Positions 17,431 through 25,074 of a DNA stretch of 64,000 nt are shown piece after piece; within the stretch, counting starts at the first letter, position 1; each line of letters opens with the position of its first letter. Position numbers and translations under genes: made by a program. Source of the stretch: JAYWXI01 sp036016955 (GTDB lineage Bacteria > Bacteroidota > Bacteroidia > Flavobacteriales > Weeksellaceae); contig NZ_JAYWXI010000006.1 of NCBI RefSeq assembly GCF_036016955.1, positions 62,001 through 126,000 on the forward strand, read 5' to 3'. The notes below the pieces were generated by a model. The model was not told the origin of the DNA and ran no database searches. It worked only from the letters and a program-made list of their open reading frames with translations.

Positions 17431-18477
17431 TCAATTGATCGGCTTCATGAAAACCAAACTGTCCGCAGGCACTAAATCGGGATGAAAAATCTTAACATAA
17501 TCCCTTAAAACCAAGTCCGAACGAACATTACCCATCTCAAAAAAATCATTGGCTTTCCCTTTTTGCCGACCAGACATCGCATACAGTTTTCCATTGCGAA
17601 AAACAGCCAGCTTCTCGTAAACGGGATTCACCGCCAGCAGACTCTTTCGACTCTGATGCGCCCCTACATTCACCCAAAACGAAGCGCCCGCCGACTGAAT
17701 CAAGACTTCCTCGAACGTCATAGGAACCGAACGATCCGAACGATCGTCTTTCAAAATATAATCGGCACCCGCATCCGATAAAAACAAAGCCAGCTGCGTG
17801 CGCCCTCCCGGCATAAACCACTGTCCTCCATACATCTCGTTGGCCAAAACGACCGGTTTGGTTTTCGCTTGTCTTGCCTTTGCCTTCAATGCATTATAAC
17901 GGCTTTCAATTTCGGCATACAGCTTTTCTGCTTCCGCTTTCTTATCGAAAAGCACTCCAAATAAAAGGAGGTATTTGGATTTTTCCAAAGGATTTTGCTC
18001 CATGTACTCGTTGAGGAAAATAATCGGTACGCCACTGCTTCTAAGTAAATCGTACGTGGCCTCAAAAGTAGGAATGTAATTGGTTAAAACCACATCCGGC
18101 TTCAACGCCAGTATTTTTTCGACGTCGTATTTCTGCTCGTTACCAACCTCTTGAATCGCCCCTTCCGCTAAGCGTTTTCTCAAACGATCGGAAAAAATAT
18201 ATTCCGGACTGGACACCCCCACAATACGATTTTCCACGCCCAAAGCCTCAAGGTAACCAATCAAACTGGCATTAAGCATCACCACCCGACGAAAAGGAAG
18301 CCGATCGGAAGTCACCTGAAACGTTTGTCCTCCCGCCTTTACTTCGATCCCTCTATCATGCTTATAATAAGAAAGTTGAGAAGATACTTTAACACCCTCC
18401 GGAGCCTCTTCTCTCACCTGCTTTTTACACCCTAAAAGAAAAAAAAGAAAAAATATTGAAAAAAAAGTTGATTTCAT
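17431..18477 (-). CDS. ABC-type iron-siderophore/hemin/cobalamin binding lipoprotein
   Basis: 348-residue cluster-A (BtuF/FhuD-like) substrate-binding protein. The signal ends in LLGC (Cys17), marking a lipoprotein. The Peripla_BP_2 domain shows RRVVMLNASLIGYLEALG, VEKILALKPDVVLTN and SGVPIIFLNEY in the usual order, joined by the long helix typical of the fold. No permease or ATPase gene is adjacent; the neighbours are mtgA downstream and tRNA-Arg divergently upstream. The ligand is therefore undecided among heme, siderophore and cobalamin. Confidence 0.88.
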   Translation of the reverse strand: MKSTFFSIFFLFFLLGCKKQVREEAPEGVKVSSQLSYYKHDRGIEVKAGGQTFQVTSDRLPFRRVVMLNASLIGYLEALGVENRIVGVSSPEYIFSDRLRKRLAEGAIQEVGNEQKYDVEKILALKPDVVLTNYIPTFEATYDLLRSSGVPIIFLNEYMEQNPLEKSKYLLLFGVLFDKKAEAEKLYAEIESRYNALKAKARQAKTKPVVLANEMYGGQWFMPGGRTQLALFLSDAGADYILKDDRSDRSVPMTFEEVLIQSAGASFWVNVGAHQSRKSLLAVNPVYEKLAVFRNGKLYAMSGRQKGKANDFFEMGNVRSDLVLRDYVKIFHPDLVPADSLVFMKPIN

Positions 18478-18509
18478 TGCTCAAAGAAAATAAAAAAGTA
18501 TTATATTTG
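18477..18509 (+). promoter_or_regulatory. Promoter of tRNA-Arg
   Basis: TTG (18477-18479), 22 nt, TATATTTG (18502-18509), 16 nt before the tRNA. It overlaps the divergent lipoprotein start codon. Confidence 0.6.
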
Positions 18510-18525
18510 CAAACCGAAAATCAAT

Positions 18526-18602
18526 GGACGCGTAGCTCAATTGGATAGAGCGTCAGATTACGGCTCTGAAGGTTGAGGGTTCGACTCCTTCCGCGTTCAC
18601 CA
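18526..18602 (+). tRNA. tRNA-Arg (anticodon ACG), CCA encoded
   Basis: Cloverleaf with acceptor GGACGCG/CGCGTTC (one G-T pair), D-arm, anticodon stem TCAGA/TCTGA with loop TTACGGC (anticodon ACG, A34 read as inosine after editing by TadA), and T-arm with TTCGACT. Discriminator A at 18599 and an encoded CCA at 18600-18602. A terminator follows. Confidence 0.95.
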
Positions 18603-18612
18603 TTTATTTGGA

Positions 18613-18638
18613 AAATCCTCTTAAAAAAGAGGATTTTT
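18613..18638 (+). terminator. Rho-independent terminator of tRNA-Arg
   Basis: Ten-bp stem AAATCCTCTT/AAGAGGATTT (18613-18622 with 18627-18636), AAAA loop, then a T run. Confidence 0.85.
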
Positions 18639-18651
18639 TTATTATCTACAT

Positions 18652-19069
18652 TTATTCTCTCTGGTATTTTATTTGACCTCCAACGGACAAACCTCCCTTT
18701 TCGTTATCAAATTCATACCCTTCTCCCACATAAAGCGTTCGTTCCTCATTTTGCACAACCAAGATTACCGACCCTTTACGCTCCGGCAAAAATAACTCCG
18801 CCATCGAGCCATCCGCTGAAATAATCACGACAGCCGCTCCAGAATCCACCTCCAAAGGATTCTGCCCTACATTAAAAACCTGAACACAATCCTGTTTCAA
18901 CTTACTCCAAGTCTGCCCCTCAGCCCCTAAACACCCCTGCTCATCCCGACCTCCCCATCGCTCTTTCCTTTCCGTTGAAAGATTGAGAAACCTCTCTTTT
19001 CTGCCTTCCACAAGCCCCCAAAACCGCAATCCCCAACACTCCAAAAACTATTTTTTTTATTTTCATCAT
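18652..19069 (-). pseudogene. Small lipoprotein gene split by a frameshift
   Basis: An ATG at 19069 opens a clean lipoprotein signal (MMKIKKIVFGVLGIAVLGAC) but hits TGA at 18941-18943 after 42 codons. From about 18960 the adjacent frame carries the rest of the protein: DEQGCLGAEGQTWSKLKQDC, then SMAELFLPE and a C-terminus at 18652. Removing one G from the GGGG run near 18955 joins both frames into a product of about 138 residues. This is either a real one-base insertion or a homopolymer error. The mature part looks like a small secreted flavobacterial lipoprotein of unknown function with two cysteines. It lies between tRNA-Arg and tRNA-His. Confidence 0.65.
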
Positions 19070-19150
19070 TTTTTTAGAGAACCCTTCCAAAAAATAAACC
19101 AACCTAAAAATCCATCCCGCTTTTCTTAATTGTACATTCTAAAAAAACAA

Positions 19151-19178
19151 AAAAAGCACCGCTTAACGCGATGCTTTT
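19151..19178 (-). terminator. Terminator of tRNA-His
   Basis: On the minus strand GCAAAAGCATCGC / GCGGTGCTTTTTTTG form an imperfect stem with a TTAA-type loop and T run just 3' of the tRNA. Confidence 0.75.
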
Positions 19179-19182
19179 GCAG

Positions 19183-19257
19183 GGTGGCTGACCGGGATCG
19201 AACCGGCGACCTTTAGGACCACAATCTAACGCTCTAACCAACTGAGCTACAGCCACC
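19183..19257 (-). tRNA. tRNA-His (anticodon GTG)
   Basis: Read on the minus strand: encoded G-1 at 19257, acceptor GTGGCTG/CAGCCAC, D-arm AGCTCAGTTGGTTAGAGC, anticodon loop TTGTGGT (GTG), T-arm with TTCGATC, and C73 opposite G-1 as expected for tRNA-His. The last anticodon-stem pair (31-39) is A opposite C, a mismatch. CCA is not encoded. Confidence 0.95.
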
Positions 19258-19269
19258 ATTTTGTGGGTG

Positions 19270-19298
19270 CAAATATAGTAAAATTATTATTACTACAA
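19270..19298 (-). promoter_or_regulatory. Promoter of tRNA-His
   Basis: Minus-strand TTG (19298-19296), 18 nt, TATATTTG (19277-19270), 12 nt before the tRNA 5' end. Confidence 0.7.
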
Positions 19299-20012
19299 AA
19301 TTATTCCGTCAAAATTTTTCAAAATAATCGTTTTTTCCGTTGTAAAACCTTCCGCAAAGCCGCACCCCGACAAGCGACCAAGATTTTGAGCCCGATAAGT
19401 AAGACTCTCCAAAAAATCTTTAGTTGCAATAGGCGTCATCGGTTCTTTAGAGGTCGGATCATAAAACTGCGTACGGTAAGCCAAACAAGCCTCCACCTTT
19501 TTCGCCATAAAATCCGTTATATCAATAACAAAATCCGGTACTATCTCCTTCCACTGAATATAATGAAACACCTGCTTCGGCCGCCAAGCCTCCTGACGCA
19601 CACCTTCTAAATCCGTCTCTATCTTAAGCAACCCCGAAAGAAAACAAGCATCTGAAACCAACTTAGCCGCCTTGGCATGATCCGGATGACGATCCTCCAC
19701 CGCATTAGCTAAAACAATATCGGGCCGATACTTGCGAAGCATCCGTACCACCCTAAGCTGATATTCTTCCGAATTCGTCAAAAAGCCGTCTCTCATCCCC
19801 AAATTTTCACGCGCAACCACCTCTAAAATCTTCGCCGCTTCTCTCGCCTCATTTTTTCGGGTTTCGTCCGTCCCTCGGGTTCCCAATTCCCCCCGGGTTA
19901 AATCCACAATCGCCACAGATTTCCCTTCCGACACCAATTTGGCGATAGTCCCCCCGCACCCCAATTCCACGTCATCAGGATGCGCACCGATTGCTAATAC
20001 ATCTACTTTCAT
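19293..20012 (-). CDS. bshB1: Bacillithiol biosynthesis deacetylase BshB1
   Basis: 239-residue zinc amidohydrolase of the LmbE/PIG-L family that removes the acetyl group from GlcNAc-malate in bacillithiol synthesis. The zinc site is AHPDDVELGCGG (residues 10-21, His-Pro-Asp-Asp) with the second His in DRHPDHAKA. The sequence around DLTRGELGTRGTDETRKNEA is typical of BshB1. BshA and BshC are not in the window. Its 3' end overlaps the tRNA-His promoter. A -7 element ends 4 nt before the ATG, suggesting a leaderless transcript. Confidence 0.93.
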   Translation of the reverse strand: MKVDVLAIGAHPDDVELGCGGTIAKLVSEGKSVAIVDLTRGELGTRGTDETRKNEAREAAKILEVVARENLGMRDGFLTNSEEYQLRVVRMLRKYRPDIVLANAVEDRHPDHAKAAKLVSDACFLSGLLKIETDLEGVRQEAWRPKQVFHYIQWKEIVPDFVIDITDFMAKKVEACLAYRTQFYDPTSKEPMTPIATKDFLESLTYRAQNLGRLSGCGFAEGFTTEKTIILKNFDGIIL

Positions 20013-20016
20013 AAGT

Positions 20017-20024
20017 CAAATTTA
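20017..20024 (-). promoter_or_regulatory. -7 element of bshB1 (leaderless)
   Basis: Minus-strand TAAATTTG (20024-20017), then ACTT and the ATG at 20012: the same 4-nt spacing as at recF and dinB. No clear TTG at the usual distance. Confidence 0.4.
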
Positions 20025-20033
20025 ATGAAAATA

Positions 20034-20067
20034 AAAATCCCTTTCTCACCAAAAGCAAGAAAGGGAT
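20034..20067 (-). terminator. Terminator of the TPR gene / exb-tonB region
   Basis: Ten-bp stem ATCCCTTTCT/AGAAAGGGAT (20037-20046 with 20058-20067) followed by a T-rich tract on the minus strand. Confidence 0.85.
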
Positions 20068-20091
20068 ACTAAAGTCTTAAAAACCGAACGT

Positions 20092-21759
20092 TTATTTGTT
20101 CGCCAGTTGATTATTCAATGTAACGGCATCTTGGTATCCGGGATTCAAAGCCACAGATTTAGCCGCATACTCCTTAGCCTTAGCCAAATTCTTATCTTGG
20201 TTGTAGAACGCGACCAAATAATAAGCATAAGAAAGCGTTTCCTTGTTCTGAGCCTGCTCTTCTGCCGACTGCCCCGTCACCAAGTCAATGTATTGCTGAT
20301 AAGCATTCTCCGCCATTTCGTGATTCCCCATTTGCTGGTAAGAAGCTCCTTTCGCATAATAAGAATAAGCCCAACTCGGAGTAATACTAATCATTTTATC
20401 CCAAGTCAAAATAGCCCCATGCCAGTTCTGCGCTTCCTGGTAAGCCGCTCCAAGCTGAACCAAAGCGTCTACATCGTTAGGATTCGCCTTTACTTTTGCT
20501 TTCAACCCTTCAATCGTTGGGTTGGTAGGACCTGCTTCAGCTGCAGCAAGGCTCGCGCCTCCCCCTTGGATACTAGAAAGCTCCGCATCCCATTCCAACG
20601 TTTTATCGTCCGCATTTTTAGCAATAGCAATTTTCTGAACCGCCTCGCTTTTCATTTGGGCTTTCTTCGCCTCATCTTCCTCATGCGAAGCCAACCCCGC
20701 TAAAATCAAACCTTCCAAACCACGATCCGCAGGCAGAATTCTTGATTTATCCTTCACCGTATCGAAAAAAGTCGCCAAATCCTTCTGAGCCGAAGCATAG
20801 TTCTTATCCGAACCGTAGTCGATGTAAGCTCTCAATTTGTACTTGATAGGGTCTTCTACCTTGTTGAAAACCTTATTCAACGTTGCCTTGGCGTTAGGAT
20901 AATCGTTGTTGATGAAGTAAAGTTTTGCAATCTCCAATTGCGTATACGGATCCTCATCCGCATGCTGGGTGTACTTAACCAAATCCTGAGTCATCAACTC
21001 CTTTTCCTGGAAATTGTAGTTGTATTCCGCCGAAGCCTTATATGCCGGCGCATACGTAGGATCAATCTTAATGGCACTGTCAATATTTTCCTTAGCCAAC
21101 TTCCACTGCTTCGCCGCCATCCACAAAGTTGCCTTCCGCGTAAATACCGACGCCTTATTGCTGGACACTACCGCCGCTTTATCATAAGCCGACATTGCGC
21201 TTCCCGGATCTTTTTTCAAACGATAAGCGTCCCCCAAAGTATAATAAAAATGTGCAGGAACCCCCGCTTTTTGAGACCTTTCAATCGCTTTGTTAAGATA
21301 CGCAATCGCCAAATCCGGCGCATTCGTCTTCTCAAACATCGTTAGCGCCTCCGCAGCACGGAACAACACCTCGGCATCCTTTTCTCTGGAATCGGAAACC
21401 ACCGCCTGAATATCAGCAATACCGGATTTGTCCCCCTTCGCTATTTTAATCGAAGCCAAACCAATCTTGTTAAGATAACTTTTGCTATCCATCGCCAAAC
21501 CTTTCTTAAATTCGGCTTCCGCAACATCAAAGTTAGGTTCAAACTGAGAAAGATAAGCATTACCCAAATAAAAATAATTGCTGGCATCCTTCGGCGCATT
21601 CTGAATCATCTTACCAAAAATATCTTTCGCCTTAGCGTATTTATGGCTATCCACACTCAAAATTCCATCCTGTAAAGTCTGAGCAAAAGAAAAACTGGCA
21701 AACGCTACCACTCCTGCTCCCATTGCGACTTTTCTTGTTACCTGAATCATATTTTTCAT
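20092..21759 (-). CDS. Exported tetratricopeptide-repeat protein
   Basis: 555 residues. ATG at 21759 gives a signal peptide (MKNMIQVTRKVAMGAG...SFAQ); the longer frame from 21816 adds 19 polar residues and is unlikely. At least seven TPR-like helix pairs are visible, for example NYFYLGNAYL, FYYTLGDAYRLKKD and ALVQLGAAYQEAQNWHGAI. TPR proteins act as periplasmic scaffolds. It lies 65 nt downstream of a PstS-like lipoprotein at the end of the exbB-exbD-exbD-tonB cluster, an order I recall from other Flavobacteriia, suggesting a role linked to TonB energisation. Highly structured codon use suggests good expression. Confidence 0.88.
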   Translation of the reverse strand: MKNMIQVTRKVAMGAGVVAFASFSFAQTLQDGILSVDSHKYAKAKDIFGKMIQNAPKDASNYFYLGNAYLSQFEPNFDVAEAEFKKGLAMDSKSYLNKIGLASIKIAKGDKSGIADIQAVVSDSREKDAEVLFRAAEALTMFEKTNAPDLAIAYLNKAIERSQKAGVPAHFYYTLGDAYRLKKDPGSAMSAYDKAAVVSSNKASVFTRKATLWMAAKQWKLAKENIDSAIKIDPTYAPAYKASAEYNYNFQEKELMTQDLVKYTQHADEDPYTQLEIAKLYFINNDYPNAKATLNKVFNKVEDPIKYKLRAYIDYGSDKNYASAQKDLATFFDTVKDKSRILPADRGLEGLILAGLASHEEDEAKKAQMKSEAVQKIAIAKNADDKTLEWDAELSSIQGGGASLAAAEAGPTNPTIEGLKAKVKANPNDVDALVQLGAAYQEAQNWHGAILTWDKMISITPSWAYSYYAKGASYQQMGNHEMAENAYQQYIDLVTGQSAEEQAQNKETLSYAYYLVAFYNQDKNLAKAKEYAAKSVALNPGYQDAVTLNNQLANK

Positions 21760-21824
21760 TTTTATTTTAGATTTTATGAGTTTAAGTTCATTTTCATTCC
21801 ACAATTTTCGTTCCAAAAAATGAT

Positions 21825-22709
21825 TTATCTCATTTCAACCTCTCTTTTAAAGAGGTAATAAGGCTGAAGTCCTTCTTTTTCCACCACCATCTGCCCCAAT
21901 TGGGTGCACGAGTAACGCATAAATCCGTTCGCAATGCCAAAGAACCCCTCGTTCGTCAGAAAATAAAGCTCCCGAGTGAAAGGGTACGTCATGTTTTGCA
22001 AATTAGGCTGAATCGGATCGTAGGCCACTCCCCCACCGTCCACAACGGAAAGAACCCTTACCTTATCCTTGAGTTTCTGAGCCTTTTGGGAGTACATCCG
22101 GCTAAAAGTATTAAGACTAACCACACCGATACGCCCTGGAAATTTGTCCAATTCCTCAATAACATTTTCATTTCCGTTAATGACCGAAAATTTAAGCTCC
22201 GAAGGTTTCTTTCCAAATTTTTGAGCCACAAAATTAAGATTCCCCGAATTGGTACCATCAAAAATAATCTTCCGATGATCCGAGGCAAGTTCTTTTTCTA
22301 ATTCCGCCATCGAAATTTTCGTCTTATCCGAAGTTTTTGGAACGATGAAAACCACCGCATCGGCCGCAAAATAAGCCGGCTGAAACTTTAATTTAACTTG
22401 CTTATCGTAGGCTTGTCTTTCGGCTTCATTTAACTTTCTGGACATGACAACCAGTTTGGTTTTATCATTCAACAAATCCAAAAAACCGAAATCCTCTTTC
22501 TTGACTTCAACTTTGACCTCCGTCTCCGGATAACTGATCATGTAAGCCCCGGCCAAAGCCTCTGCCACTCCTTTAAAAGATTCATCCGTGGTAATTGTAA
22601 GCTGCCCTTTATGATAATCCGTTTCTGCCGATTTCCCAAACGTTTTTTTCTCTGAGCACCCCCACAAAAAGACCATTGCGCAGAGAATCATCCACCACCT
22701 ATTTCTCAT
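21825..22709 (-). CDS. PstS-like phosphate-type binding lipoprotein
   Basis: 294-residue periplasmic lipoprotein (signal ending LWGC, Cys18) with the PBP-II fold of PstS-type proteins: GQLTITTDESFKGVAEALAG, LVVMSRKLNEAE, AVVFIVPKTS, FDGTNSGNLNFV, PFTRELYFL. The classic PstS phosphate loop (GSGTS near the N-terminus) is replaced by TDESF, so phosphate binding is not certain. No PstCAB genes follow. Its start overlaps the upstream small membrane protein gene by 11 bp, and a TPR gene follows, placing it in the exb/tonB cluster. It may have a structural or signalling role there. Confidence 0.8.
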   Translation of the reverse strand: MRNRWWMILCAMVFLWGCSEKKTFGKSAETDYHKGQLTITTDESFKGVAEALAGAYMISYPETEVKVEVKKEDFGFLDLLNDKTKLVVMSRKLNEAERQAYDKQVKLKFQPAYFAADAVVFIVPKTSDKTKISMAELEKELASDHRKIIFDGTNSGNLNFVAQKFGKKPSELKFSVINGNENVIEELDKFPGRIGVVSLNTFSRMYSQKAQKLKDKVRVLSVVDGGGVAYDPIQPNLQNMTYPFTRELYFLTNEGFFGIANGFMRYSCTQLGQMVVEKEGLQPYYLFKREVEMR

Positions 22710-22896
22710 GCCGAAAATTTCTGATTCGATAGACTGCTCTTACGATTCTGAACACCCCGTAAGAAACCAAAAGTGCGCCCAAAGCATAAGCCACGAAAGG
22801 CTCCAAGGCGATGACAAAGAATTTGTAAATCATTACAAACACCCCCATAACAATGTAAAAAAATCCCGTTATGAGAGACAACCAATTAAACATCAT
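22699..22896 (-). CDS. Small membrane protein between tonB and the PstS-like gene
   Basis: 65 residues from ATG 22896 (or 22893), with two hydrophobic helices (WLSLITGFFYIVMGVFVMIY and VAYALGALLVSYGVFRIV) and a basic tail. The longer frame to 23037 would run back through the tonB terminator and tonB 3' end and is rejected. It overlaps the following gene by 11 bp, so the two are translationally coupled. Function unknown. Confidence 0.75.
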   Translation of the reverse strand: MMFNWLSLITGFFYIVMGVFVMIYKFFVIALEPFVAYALGALLVSYGVFRIVRAVYRIRNFRHEK

Positions 22897-22910
22897 AAGC
22901 ACAAAAATAA

Positions 22911-22939
22911 AAAAAAAAGAGAAGCCAGGCTTCTCTTTT
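22911..22939 (-). terminator. Rho-independent terminator after tonB
   Basis: Stem AAAAGAGAAG/CTTCTCTTTT (22915-22924 with 22930-22939), loop CCAGG, T run on the minus strand. It lies inside the cluster and should separate or attenuate downstream genes. Confidence 0.8.
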
Positions 22940-22961
22940 ATGAATATATTAACAATAAATT

Positions 22962-23807
22962 TTACTCGAAATTCATCGTCAAAGGAAGTCTGTAACGGTA
23001 ACGAACCGGCTGTCCATTGATCTTGGCCGGAGTCCATTTATTTTTGATGGACTTCACCGTTCTTTCCGCCTCTCTGTTAAAATCAGAATTAGATCCTGTC
23101 GCCTTCACCTGCGTGATGCTTCCGTCCCGCTCAACTACAAAGGTAATCTCGGTCTTCAAAGTCCCTTCTCCACCGTCCATTACTGAAGAGTCAAAATTCT
23201 GAGCCACTCGGTTACGGAAAGAATCAATCCCTCCAGGGAATTCTGCCAACTGCTCCACTTCATTATAAACCTCCGTAGTACTCACCGCAGGCTTAGCAAC
23301 CTCTACAGTAGAAGCCTTTGTTCCTGTACTCGGTGGTGGTGGTGGTGGCGTATAACTCGGTGTTTTCACCCCTTCCTGAGATACCAATCCCGTAGTTGTT
23401 TTCAACTGTTCCGTAATTGGCGGCGTTGGCGTTTCTACTTGCGGAGCTTTTTTGGGCTCAGGAACGACGTTTTGAATCACTTCCTGCTGTACAGGCTCCT
23501 CTTTCGGAGGCGGTGGAGGCGGAGGCAACTCTTCCTCAGGCTGCTCTACAATCACATCGTCCTGAATGATTTCCACTAAATTAGCATCCACTTCGGTTTT
23601 TGCCTCCGCATTCATTTTCTTGATTGTCATCACAATAAACGGAGTTACCACCAACAGTAAGAAAAGCATCGTGCCAATCATCATGGACTTCGTGAGGATC
23701 TTCGGATAAGAGCGTCTCAAATCGTAGGCCCCGTACTCCTTATTCCTATTTTCAAATACGATTTCATCCAAAGTCAGATGGTTCTCGTATGTTGTTTCGT
23801 CTGCCAT
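22962..23807 (-). CDS. tonB: TonB energy transducer
   Basis: 281 residues. It carries a cytoplasmic N-terminus (LDEIVFENRNKEYGAYDLRR, typical of Bacteroidota TonB), one membrane helix (about 43-62), a periplasmic proline-rich linker with two Pro runs, and a C-terminal TonB domain with EFPGGIDSFRNRV, VVERDGSITQVK and RYRYRLPLTMNFE. It couples the ExbB/ExbD proton motor to outer-membrane receptors such as the SusC here. Start at 23807; the longer frame begins in the exbD 3' end. It is 23 nt downstream of exbD. Confidence 0.95.
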   Translation of the reverse strand: MADETTYENHLTLDEIVFENRNKEYGAYDLRRSYPKILTKSMMIGTMLFLLLVVTPFIVMTIKKMNAEAKTEVDANLVEIIQDDVIVEQPEEELPPPPPPPKEEPVQQEVIQNVVPEPKKAPQVETPTPPITEQLKTTTGLVSQEGVKTPSYTPPPPPPSTGTKASTVEVAKPAVSTTEVYNEVEQLAEFPGGIDSFRNRVAQNFDSSVMDGGEGTLKTEITFVVERDGSITQVKATGSNSDFNREAERTVKSIKNKWTPAKINGQPVRYRYRLPLTMNFE

Positions 23808-23830
23808 GTTTAATCTATTTATTTCGTTAA

Positions 23831-24385
23831 TTAATTTGTAGACGCTGGAGTTCCTACTTTTTTCTCGTAGATGGCCTTTTCCCAAGCCTTGATGTCGGTT
23901 ACCCCGTACTGCTCACTCTTGGTAATAGCCATTTCGTCCAAAATGTCTACAAAGTTCTTATACACTGCGTCATCCGTCGGCTTGATAATCACCGTAAAAA
24001 AGGATTGGTTTTCCGCTCTGGATTTAGCCTCCTGAATCACCTTTCTGATTCCGTCCCGATCCAAGGTTGTCTCGTTCAGATTTTCTTCCGTAAGAGAAGT
24101 ATTGTCCTGTTGGTGCCAAAACACTCTATTATCCTTCCCTAACAGGATAGAAATCGAATTAGAAAGTTTAATCTCTGTATCTGGACTCTTCTGCCCGTCC
24201 TTCGGCTTCGCAGGAAGCCCCAAATCCATCACGTTAGGTTTACTAAACGTCGTGGTAAACATGAAGAAGGTAATCAAAAGAAATCCCAAATCCACCATCG
24301 GGGTCATATCCACCCTCGTACTCTGTTTTTTCGACCGGACTTTGCCGTCCTTGCCGCCTTTTTCTTGTACTTGTACTTCTGCCAT
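23831..24385 (-). CDS. exbD: Biopolymer transport protein ExbD (second copy)
   Basis: 184-residue inner-membrane protein of the TonB motor. A basic cytoplasmic tail is followed by VDMTPMVDLGFLLITFFMFT, which contains the conserved transmembrane Asp needed for proton flow, and a periplasmic domain. It lies between the other exbD (12 nt) and tonB (23 nt). Two non-identical exbD genes in tandem are common in this phylum; they may form a hetero-assembly. Confidence 0.93.
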   Translation of the reverse strand: MAEVQVQEKGGKDGKVRSKKQSTRVDMTPMVDLGFLLITFFMFTTTFSKPNVMDLGLPAKPKDGQKSPDTEIKLSNSISILLGKDNRVFWHQQDNTSLTEENLNETTLDRDGIRKVIQEAKSRAENQSFFTVIIKPTDDAVYKNFVDILDEMAITKSEQYGVTDIKAWEKAIYEKKVGTPASTN

Positions 24386-24397
24386 TTCTATCGATTA

Positions 24398-25006
24398 TTA
24401 TTTTGATGGTCCGACTTCTTGCGTTGTGATAAGCCAAAACTTAAGAAAGTCTATATCTCTAAGTCCTTCAAACAGATTCTTCACTTTTGGATATTCTGTA
24501 TCAACATCCCCCTTAACCGCCAATTTGTAATCCGGATTCACGGCAAGGCTTTGCTGTACCCAATCAATCAACTCTTTTTTCGTACTATCCATAGGCACGC
24601 CTACCGGATCATTGTACCTTTTTTGTTCATCTTCACTCAGAGCGAGAAAGCTTTTAAGCTTGCTCATCGGAACTCCTACCGCCTGTACTTTGGTAAAAGA
24701 CACCTTCTCTGCATCCGTAAACTGCATATTATACTTTTTCCCCATGTTATCCAACAACTGAAGCCGCTCGGACTGGTTGGACACCGGTTGAAATACAAAC
24801 TTACCGTCAGCCGTTGCATTAACCGTCATAAGGCTGGCATCCGGCAGGAGTTTTTCTGAGATTGAAGATGGCGGTTTAATCATCTCAACATCAGGTTTCT
24901 TAAACTCTGTGGTGAGGATAAAGAACGTAAGTAGCAAGAACGCAACGTCGCACATAGCGGTCATATCCGTTACTACCCCGTGTCTTTTTGGTTTTACTAT
25001 CGCCAT
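24398..25006 (-). CDS. exbD: Biopolymer transport protein ExbD (first copy)
   Basis: 202-residue ExbD paralog. The membrane segment GVVTDMTAMCDVAFLLLTFF carries the conserved Asp at the usual place. The periplasmic part is longer than in the second copy, with a middle insertion (about 85-140). It lies 68 nt downstream of exbB and 12 nt upstream of the second exbD in one operon. Confidence 0.93.
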   Translation of the reverse strand: MAIVKPKRHGVVTDMTAMCDVAFLLLTFFILTTEFKKPDVEMIKPPSSISEKLLPDASLMTVNATADGKFVFQPVSNQSERLQLLDNMGKKYNMQFTDAEKVSFTKVQAVGVPMSKLKSFLALSEDEQKRYNDPVGVPMDSTKKELIDWVQQSLAVNPDYKLAVKGDVDTEYPKVKNLFEGLRDIDFLKFWLITTQEVGPSK

Positions 25007-25074
25007 TATGAATTATTTTTTTACTACTAAATAAGATTATATCATTAAGAGTCCTGCAAAAATTTTGCCGTTTC

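Noticed and set aside
22897..23037. N-terminal extension of the small membrane protein to 23037
   Set aside because: It would translate through the tonB terminator and the end of tonB; ATG 22896 is a better start.
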